A DNA stretch of 11,925 nucleotides from the NCBI GenBank assembly GCA_027038385.1, contig JALVXE010000085.1, forward strand, positions 1 to 11,925, given 5' to 3'. How positions within the stretch are numbered: the first letter of the stretch is position 1; each line of letters starts with the position of its first letter. Under the pieces are notes generated by a model, which saw nothing but the letters and a program-made list of their open reading frames with translations, ran no database searches and was not told the origin of the DNA. Made by a program: the position numbers and the translations under genes. The stretch is from Thermotogaceae bacterium (GTDB lineage: Bacteria > Thermotogota > Thermotogae > Thermotogales > Thermotogaceae). Shown here in pieces: positions 7,624-11,925 of this stretch.

Positions 7624-7626
7624 TTT

Positions 7627-8985
7627 ATGAAAACACCACCGCACAGCGAGGAAGCCGAGGAAGCTCTCATAGGGAGTATACTGATAGATCCTTCAGTCGT
7701 GAACGACGTGATCGAGATAGTTTCGTCTGAAGATTTTTATTTTCCTAAGAACAAGAAGGTTTTTTCAGCTATAGAAAAACTCTTTGATGAGGGAGAACCG
7801 ATAGACGTGATATCCGTCTCAGAGAAGTTGAAGTCCGAGGGAAACCTTGAGGAAGTCGGAGGGGAACTAGAGGTTGCGAAATACGCTGACATAGTTCCAA
7901 CATCCGCACACGCAGAGCACTATGCTAAGATAGTGAGAGACAAGTCCATCTTGAGAAATCTCATAAGCGCCGCATCGCGTATAGTCGAGGTTGCTTCAGA
8001 AGAAGGAGATGTTGATGAGATTCTGGACAACGCTGAGAGAATGATATTCGAGATAGCAGAAGCGAGGACCACGAAAACTTACTCTCACATAAAGGACATC
8101 ATGCACAACGTTTTTGAGAAGCTGGAAGAGATCCAGGAGAGGGCAGATGATCTAGATATGATGACCGCCCTCGTTACAGGGGTCCCAACAGGGTTCTCTG
8201 AACTTGACAAGCTCACGACCGGGTTCCACACGTCGGACCTTGTCATAATAGCCGCGAGGCCATCGGTCGGAAAGACGGCTTTTGCTTTGAGCATAGCTCG
8301 AAACATGGCGGTTAAGTATTCGGTACCAGTTGGGATCTTCAGTCTTGAAATGTCTGCAGAACAGCTGGCTCAAAGGCTTTTGGCAATGGAGGCGAGGGTC
8401 GACCTTCACAAGCTGAGAACTGGTATGTTCTCTCCAGATGAATGGGATAGACTCACCGTTGCGACTGAGAAGGTTTACAAATCTTCCATAATAGTTGACG
8501 ACGAACCTTCCTTGGATCCGAGAACGATGAGAGCGAAGGCAAGAAGGATGAAGAAAGAATTCGGTGTAGAAGTTATATTCGTCGATTACTTGCAGCTCAT
8601 GCATTTGAGAAGGTCAAGAGACAGCAGGCAGCAGGAGATATCGGAGATATCGAGATCTTTGAAGTTGCTTGCAAGGGAACTAGACGTCGTTGTCGTGGCG
8701 CTTTCTCAACTCTCAAGGGCCGTTGAGCAAAGGGAAGACAAGCGTCCGAGACTCAGTGACCTCAGGGAATCTGGGGCAATTGAGCAGGATGCAGATACGG
8801 TGATATTCATATACAGGGATGAGTACTACAAGAAGTCGGAAAAGGTTCACCAACCTCACGATGCGGAGATAATAATAGGTAAGCAACGAAACGGTCCCAT
8901 AGGCACCGTGAGGCTCATATTCGACCCCTCTTCCGTAGCCTTCTATGATTTGGACATACTCCACACAGAGGAGCTTCCACTTTAA
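7627..8985 (+). CDS. dnaB: Replicative DNA helicase DnaB
   Basis: Hexameric ATP-driven helicase that unwinds DNA ahead of the replication fork and recruits primase. From ATG 7627 it is 452 residues, normal for DnaB. Seen: N-terminal domain opening PPHSEEAEEALIGSILIDP, linker region, then the RecA-like domain with Walker A AARPSVGKT at 209-217 (Lys216, Thr217), EMSAEQLAQRLLA (catalytic Glu of the SLEM motif), Walker B FVDYLQLM at 318-325 (Asp320), and DnaB motifs LSQLSRAVEQRED and LSDLRESGAIEQDAD. No intein is present, although DnaB is a common intein host. It is the last gene of the rightward cluster and ends 21 nt before the convergent repressor gene. Co-location with rnhB links replication and ribonucleotide removal, but the other neighbours are metabolic or envelope genes. 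Confidence 0.97.
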   Translation: MKTPPHSEEAEEALIGSILIDPSVVNDVIEIVSSEDFYFPKNKKVFSAIEKLFDEGEPIDVISVSEKLKSEGNLEEVGGELEVAKYADIVPTSAHAEHYAKIVRDKSILRNLISAASRIVEVASEEGDVDEILDNAERMIFEIAEARTTKTYSHIKDIMHNVFEKLEEIQERADDLDMMTALVTGVPTGFSELDKLTTGFHTSDLVIIAARPSVGKTAFALSIARNMAVKYSVPVGIFSLEMSAEQLAQRLLAMEARVDLHKLRTGMFSPDEWDRLTVATEKVYKSSIIVDDEPSLDPRTMRAKARRMKKEFGVEVIFVDYLQLMHLRRSRDSRQQEISEISRSLKLLARELDVVVVALSQLSRAVEQREDKRPRLSDLRESGAIEQDADTVIFIYRDEYYKKSEKVHQPHDAEIIIGKQRNGPIGTVRLIFDPSSVAFYDLDILHTEELPL

Positions 8986-9008
8986 AAGAGGCGGGAATCT
9001 CCCGCCTC
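8984..9008 (-). terminator. Hairpin terminator in the convergent gap, best oriented for the leftward operon
   Basis: A 9-bp perfect stem GAGGCGGGA (8988-8996) pairs with TCCCGCCTC (9000-9008) around a 3-nt loop. Read leftward, the stem is followed by TTTT (complement of 8984-8987), as in a Rho-independent terminator. Read rightward it lacks a T-tract, so it is a poor intrinsic terminator for dnaB, though the stem could still protect that mRNA's 3' end. The stem begins inside the repressor's TGA stop codon. Confidence 0.75.
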
Positions 9009-10026
9009 AGCGTATGTGCTTCACAGATTTTCTCTCAACGAGTTCGGCTTTAAAGACTACGGATTGTGTCGGTGAGTCATCCCCATCTATCCTGTCCAGT
9101 ATCAGAGTTGCCGCAGCTTTCCCCATGAGGGATACGGGCTGTCTTATAACTGTGACAGGAGGATCGAAGAGCTCATTCTCGTCCATATCGTCAAATCCCA
9201 CTACTGATAGATCCTCAGGTATTTCAATCCCTCTTCTCTTGGCACACTTGTATACTTCATTCGTGACAAAATGACTCGTCGCTATTACAGCTGTCATATT
9301 TCCCTTCAGATAGTCACAGATCTTCTCGTGCTCCTTCTGGTCGAAGATGTTGTTTATATCCAATATTTCTCTGCATTCGAGTTCATAACTTCTGCAGCCT
9401 TCCAAGTATCCTTCCAGCCTCTTTTTCATCGTGTATATCCTTCTACCGGCGAGTATCATTCCAACCCTTCTGTGACCTCTGTCCTTGAGATGCTTCACTA
9501 TGCTTAGAACTGCGTCGAAGTTATCGATCGTGATGCTGTCGAACTCCTTTGGGCTCTCTTCGTACAATCTATCGTAGAGGACTACAGGCATTCCCATGAC
9601 TTTGAACTTTCTGAGAAAGTTCAGATTACCGCTTCCATTCTCATCGAAAGCTGGTGACAGGAGTATTCCATCCGTTCCGTGTTCCACCATCCATCTGAGA
9701 TACTGTTTCTCCTTCTCGACGTTCTCGTCTGACATACTCAGGAGTATCTTGTATTTCCTTGGAAAGAGTATCCTCTCGACTCCATGGAGGAAATCCAAGA
9801 AAAACGGGTTCCTTATGTCGGGGACTATTATTCCTATCGTAAAGGTCTTTTGGGTTCTCAGAACCCTTGCGTTATGGAACACCATGTATCCGAGCTCTTT
9901 CGCTTTCTCCCTCACCCTCCTCTTTGTGCTTTCGCTTATCTTGGGGTGATCGTTCAGGGCTCGGGAAACCGTGGATGGGTTTATCCCCAGCTCCCTCGCT
10001 ATGTCCTTTATTGTGATCCTCTTTAT
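9007..10026 (-). CDS. LacI-family transcriptional repressor (AUA start)
   Basis: Sugar-responsive DNA-binding repressor, 339 residues from the proposed start, the usual LacI-family length. Seen: N-terminal helix-turn-helix ITIKDIARELGINPSTVSRA (residues 4-23), then LNDHPKISESTKRRVREKAKELGY (the hinge region is close to FHNARVLRTQKT), and the periplasmic-binding-like effector domain from TIGIIVPDIRNPFF to about residue 330, including GFDDMDENELFDPPVTVIRQP. The reading frame has no ATG, GTG or TTG before the HTH. The codon at the canonical first position is ATA (10026-10024), 7 nt after SD GGAGGTG (10034-10040). The first in-frame ATG (9915) would delete the HTH. It lies 15 nt downstream of the isomerase gene in the same operon. 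It probably represses its own operon and the divergent DctP gene through the shared TGCAAACGATTG sites; the inducer is unknown but likely a sugar or sugar acid. Confidence 0.92.
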   Translation of the reverse strand: MKRITIKDIARELGINPSTVSRALNDHPKISESTKRRVREKAKELGYMVFHNARVLRTQKTFTIGIIVPDIRNPFFLDFLHGVERILFPRKYKILLSMSDENVEKEKQYLRWMVEHGTDGILLSPAFDENGSGNLNFLRKFKVMGMPVVLYDRLYEESPKEFDSITIDNFDAVLSIVKHLKDRGHRRVGMILAGRRIYTMKKRLEGYLEGCRSYELECREILDINNIFDQKEHEKICDYLKGNMTAVIATSHFVTNEVYKCAKRRGIEIPEDLSVVGFDDMDENELFDPPVTVIRQPVSLMGKAAATLILDRIDGDDSPTQSVVFKAELVERKSVKHIR

Positions 10027-10033
10027 GAAAAAC

Positions 10034-10040
10034 CACCTCC
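10034..10040 (-). promoter_or_regulatory. SD site GGAGGTG for the repressor, pointing to an AUA start
   Basis: On the minus strand a perfect GGAGGTG is followed by a 7-nt spacer and then ATA, the codon aligned with Met1 of LacI-family proteins. It lies between the isomerase stop TAA (10044-10042) and the repressor. Confidence 0.7.
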
Positions 10041-10041
10041 A

Positions 10042-11454
10042 TTATTCCAATACTGTGTAATCTATGTTCTTCAACTTGCAGAATGTAATCAATTCTTCCA
10101 CATAATTTCCATAAACTCCATGTGTGTGGTTGCATGGGTAGTGCTCCAGGAACTCGTCTGTTGAGAAGTTGAACTTCACATACGCGTGCGGCCATTCCAC
10201 TTGGACTTCCTCAGCTCTTTTCTCCATCTCTTCCTCATCCATCTGGACTACCTCTCCTCTGAGTATCGTCATATGGTACTTTCCATCCTTTCTGGTCAAC
10301 CTGGCGAATGTCATCTCTCCGGGAGCCGCGAAATGTCTCACCGCAGCACCGCCGGCCGGGAAGTAGAACGTTTCGGGGTAAAACTTCACCTTCTTCAAAT
10401 TCTCCTCGGCGTTCCAAGACCTGGCGGCAAAGAAAGTCGCGTGAGCTCCGGAGTTGCACAGATCCACTATTCCATCTTCGAACACATGCCTGACATCTGC
10501 GAACAGGACGGGTTGTCTAGAGATATGCTTGAGAATCTCCATACTCAACGCTCCGTCCATATCCGTCTCGGTGGCGGCAACTATCGGATCTTTTGTTCCG
10601 TCAAAGTCATAGGGATCGTTCAGGAAAGCCTCGGCTACATCCATAGTTGCGAAGTTGTTTGTCATCTCGGGTTGGCCTTTGAACCCCACGAAATCGAGTT
10701 CGTACTCGTCGATGATATCCCTGGCGGCGTAATATAGGGCTATCTGCTTTTCTAGCTTTTCTGGGGTCAGGGCTTTTCCGTCGTACAAAACATTGGATAC
10801 GTCTTCCAGCCATTTTCTGGCTTTTTCCAGCTTCTTCTTATCGATCTTCTCGGCTCTCAAAACGAGCTCGTACTGGTCTATGTGCTCCACATCTATTCCG
10901 AACTCTTTCATCCACTGGTCTCCGTTTGCCGCGGCCGTGTACATACCCATAGGTCTTCCTCCGAAGTTTCCGTACCTTTCACCCTTGAGTCTGTTGACGG
11001 TACTGATAGCTCTTATGTACTTCATCAACTTTTCGATGACGTTACTGTTCGATAAATCACCCCACACCTTGAAGTGCTTCACTCCGACTTGCCCCAAAGC
11101 GCCGGATGCAGCTAAAAGTCCGACCATACCAGGGTATTTGGGGTTTATGTGGGCGAACAGCAAGTACGGTCCTGGTGCGTACAAAGAGGCGATAACGGTT
11201 AAATGAGGCCAGCACCATATGGAGTAGTTGAATATGGTCACTTCCACGTCGTGGTTTCGCAAGAACTTTCCGGCTTTCTTAGCGATAGAAGGCTTCCAGA
11301 CTATCTCATCGAAAGGCACGACTTCTACTTCTCCAGTTTTTTCTAATGCTTTTACGAGTTCGTTTTGGAAGTTCATGTTCATGCTGAGTAGTTCATCGTG
11401 CACGAATTTTCTACCGTCGGAAAACGTTATTATGCCTACTTTATATCTCTCCAT
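10042..11454 (-). CDS. L-fucose isomerase-family aldose isomerase (substrate not certain)
   Basis: Metal-dependent aldose-ketose isomerase of the FucI/AraA fold, 470 residues, shorter than E. coli FucI (591) and like the putative L-fucose isomerase of Thermotoga maritima. Seen: N-terminal VGIITFSDGRKFVHDELL, GPYLLFAHINP (about 95-105), a GGRPMGMYTAAAN stretch at 165-177, and the metal-site region ATETDMDGALSM with Glu296. FADVRH follows with Asp320; the Glu-Asp spacing of 24 equals E337-D361 of E. coli FucI. A C-terminal HYPCNHTHGVYGN has His443/His445 as candidates for the third metal ligand. Known relatives convert L-fucose/L-fuculose or D-arabinose/D-ribulose; the real substrate cannot be read from the sequence. 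Start ATG 11454 was chosen because SD AGGAGG (11461-11466) is 6 nt upstream; an ATG 30 nt further upstream (11484) would overlap the SD and operator. First gene of a leftward operon with the LacI-type repressor. Confidence 0.85.
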   Translation of the reverse strand: MERYKVGIITFSDGRKFVHDELLSMNMNFQNELVKALEKTGEVEVVPFDEIVWKPSIAKKAGKFLRNHDVEVTIFNYSIWCWPHLTVIASLYAPGPYLLFAHINPKYPGMVGLLAASGALGQVGVKHFKVWGDLSNSNVIEKLMKYIRAISTVNRLKGERYGNFGGRPMGMYTAAANGDQWMKEFGIDVEHIDQYELVLRAEKIDKKKLEKARKWLEDVSNVLYDGKALTPEKLEKQIALYYAARDIIDEYELDFVGFKGQPEMTNNFATMDVAEAFLNDPYDFDGTKDPIVAATETDMDGALSMEILKHISRQPVLFADVRHVFEDGIVDLCNSGAHATFFAARSWNAEENLKKVKFYPETFYFPAGGAAVRHFAAPGEMTFARLTRKDGKYHMTILRGEVVQMDEEEMEKRAEEVQVEWPHAYVKFNFSTDEFLEHYPCNHTHGVYGNYVEELITFCKLKNIDYTVLE

Positions 11455-11471
11455 GATATCCCTCCTTTGAG

Positions 11472-11483
11472 CAATCGTTTGCA
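11472..11483 (-). promoter_or_regulatory. LacI-type operator of the isomerase-repressor operon
   Basis: On the minus strand TGCAAACGATTG is a near-palindrome centred on CG, as is usual for LacI-family operators; flanks extend symmetry to GCAAACGATTGC. It lies 5 nt downstream of the -10-like TAATAT and 5 nt before the SD, so a bound repressor would sit at the transcription start. The same 12 bases recur at 11639-11650 before the DctP gene. Confidence 0.72.
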
Positions 11484-11488
11484 AGATA

Positions 11489-11517
11489 ATATTACCATTT
11501 TCGGCTTAAAATGGTTA
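11489..11517 (-). promoter_or_regulatory. Putative promoter of the isomerase-repressor operon
   Basis: On the minus strand the -10-like TAATAT occupies 11494-11489. No hexamer near TTGACA is seen 16-18 nt upstream (TAACCA at 17 nt is poor). Instead, a 7-bp inverted repeat (CCATTTT at 11495-11501, AAAATGG at 11508-11514) fills the spacer, suggesting a factor-dependent or weak promoter. Confidence 0.45.
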
Positions 11518-11602
11518 GAGGAGCTTTTGTTAGAACGAAGGAGATTTTCCGATCTAATCCGGTTTATTGGTGCATAATCCCTGATATTTCTATTTTTCGG
11601 AT

Positions 11603-11633
11603 TTGAAGCAACTCGAATTTGATGTGATACAAT
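11603..11633 (+). promoter_or_regulatory. Putative promoter of the DctP-type gene
   Basis: Extended -10 TG-A-TACAAT with TACAAT at 11628-11633. A TTGAAG at 11603-11608 could be the -35 but the spacer is 19 nt, longer than ideal; the TG extension may compensate. The transcript start would fall at about 11640, inside the operator. Confidence 0.5.
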
Positions 11634-11638
11634 TTTCG

Positions 11639-11650
11639 TGCAAACGATTG
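11639..11650 (+). promoter_or_regulatory. LacI-type operator of the DctP gene
   Basis: TGCAAACGATTG, identical over 12 bases to the operator before the isomerase. It starts 5 nt after the -10-like TACAAT and ends 26 nt before the ATG. Placement over the presumed start site fits repression by blocking transcription initiation. Confidence 0.72.
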
Positions 11651-11676
11651 ATACCAAACTGGGAGGAGGTGGTGGA

Positions 11677-11925
11677 ATGCTTAAGAAACTGCTTGTTCTT
11701 CTTATAGCTGGCATCTTCGTTATGGCTTTTAGCGCTAGTTACGTTATAAAGGTGGCTACAGTTGCTGGTCCTACTCAACCACAGGTGAAAGCTGCCGAGA
11801 AGTTCAAGGAAGTCGTCGAAACACTGAGCAACGGCGATATAGAAGTTCAGATATTCCACTCCGGTCAGCTCGGTGATCAGAGAACAGAACTCACAGCAGT
11901 CATGAGGGGAGATATTCAGATAGTC
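11677..11925 (+). CDS. TRAP transporter solute-binding protein, DctP type, N-terminal part (runs off right edge)
   Basis: The first 83 residues of a periplasmic solute-binding protein of a TRAP (tripartite ATP-independent periplasmic) transporter, which delivers an anionic solute to a DctQ/DctM membrane pair. Seen: a signal peptide MLKKLLVLLIAGIFVMAFSA with probable cleavage after FSA, then YVIKVATVAGPTQPQVKAA, FKEVVETLSNGDIEVQIF, a HSGQLGDQRTELTAVMRGDIQIV stretch. The G.i.V..F..GqLG......V..G.iq pattern is the DctP family signature. Start ATG 11677 follows a purine-rich GGAGGAGGTGG SD region (11662-11672). Divergent from the isomerase operon and sharing its operator. TRAP systems usually carry carboxylates, so a sugar acid is a reasonable guess for the ligand; unproven. 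Confidence 0.88.
   Translation, partial: MLKKLLVLLIAGIFVMAFSASYVIKVATVAGPTQPQVKAAEKFKEVVETLSNGDIEVQIFHSGQLGDQRTELTAVMRGDIQIV

Noticed and set aside
7612..7626. dnaB starting at GTG 7612
   Set aside because: The overlapping GTGA is tempting, but the strong AGGTGAT SD points to ATG 7627 and DnaB proteins normally begin just before PPHS.EAE.
8152..8604. 150-codon minus-strand open frame inside dnaB
   Set aside because: Antisense shadow of the conserved Walker A/B region of dnaB; no family resemblance.
8251..8610. Intein in dnaB
   Set aside because: DnaB is a frequent intein site, so I checked; Walker A through Walker B is continuous with normal spacing.
9007..9915. Repressor starting at the first in-frame ATG (9915)
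   Set aside because: It would remove the whole DNA-binding domain, which is intact upstream, and no SD precedes this ATG.
9872..10195. 107-codon minus-strand frame covering the isomerase end and the repressor HTH in another frame
   Set aside because: Out of frame with both proteins; the HTH sequence is unmistakable in the other frame, so this is a shadow.
10042..11484. Isomerase starting at the upstream ATG (11484)
   Set aside because: The extra 10 residues (MQTIAQRRDI) are encoded by the operator and SD; family alignment begins at MERYKVGIIT.
1..11925. tRNA/rRNA genes, CRISPR arrays, insertion sequences, riboswitch ahead of gcvT
   Set aside because: No cloverleaf, spaced direct repeats or transposase reading frame was seen. 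The gcvT leader is only 3 nt after DUF2007, leaving no room for a glycine riboswitch, and the spacer at 846-965 shows none of its conserved elements by eye.

Overview
The window reads as chromosomal DNA of a member of the Thermotogota, most likely near Thermotoga/Pseudothermotoga. The reasons are AGA/AGG/ATA-rich codon use, very strong GGAGGTG-type Shine-Dalgarno (SD) sites, tightly overlapping genes, and protein sequences of Thermotoga type (T-protein, RNase HII, an FucI-like isomerase with a LacI regulator). The genus is inferred by recognition, not by a search.

Region 1 (1-965): the N-terminal part of a proline-catabolism-type 1-pyrroline-5-carboxylate dehydrogenase is read leftward and leaves the window. 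A 120-bp divergent spacer with mirrored promoter-like elements separates it from the next genes.

Region 2 (966-8985): a compact rightward seven-gene cluster, probably one operon: a DUF2007 small protein, gcvT, rnhB, a YggT-family membrane protein, nadK, a very large envelope protein, and dnaB. Neighbouring genes overlap by 4 bp or lie within a few bases of each other, except for a 38-bp gap before yggT. The main object of interest is the envelope protein (4079-7615, 1178 aa). It is one uninterrupted frame that joins an LptF/LptG-type inner-membrane permease, a signal-peptide-like seventh membrane segment, an OstA/LptA-like periplasmic region, and an LptD-like outer-membrane assembly domain with a beta-barrel-like C-terminus. 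The chain has exactly two cysteines, placed as in an LptD inter-domain disulfide.

Region 3 (8986-11454, leftward): an FucI-family sugar isomerase followed by a LacI-family repressor. The repressor appears to start at a rare AUA codon behind a perfect SD site. A hairpin in the 21-bp convergent gap with dnaB serves as its terminator.

Region 4 (11455-11925): a 222-bp divergent control region, then the start of a TRAP-transporter DctP-type solute-binding protein running off the right edge. Both divergent transcripts carry the same 12-base LacI-type operator, TGCAAACGATTG, exactly 5 nt downstream of a -10-like hexamer. This ties the isomerase, its repressor and the transporter into one local, autoregulated carbohydrate or sugar-acid regulon.

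No RNA genes, CRISPR arrays, insertion sequences or phage genes were seen. No gap without a gene exceeds 222 bp.
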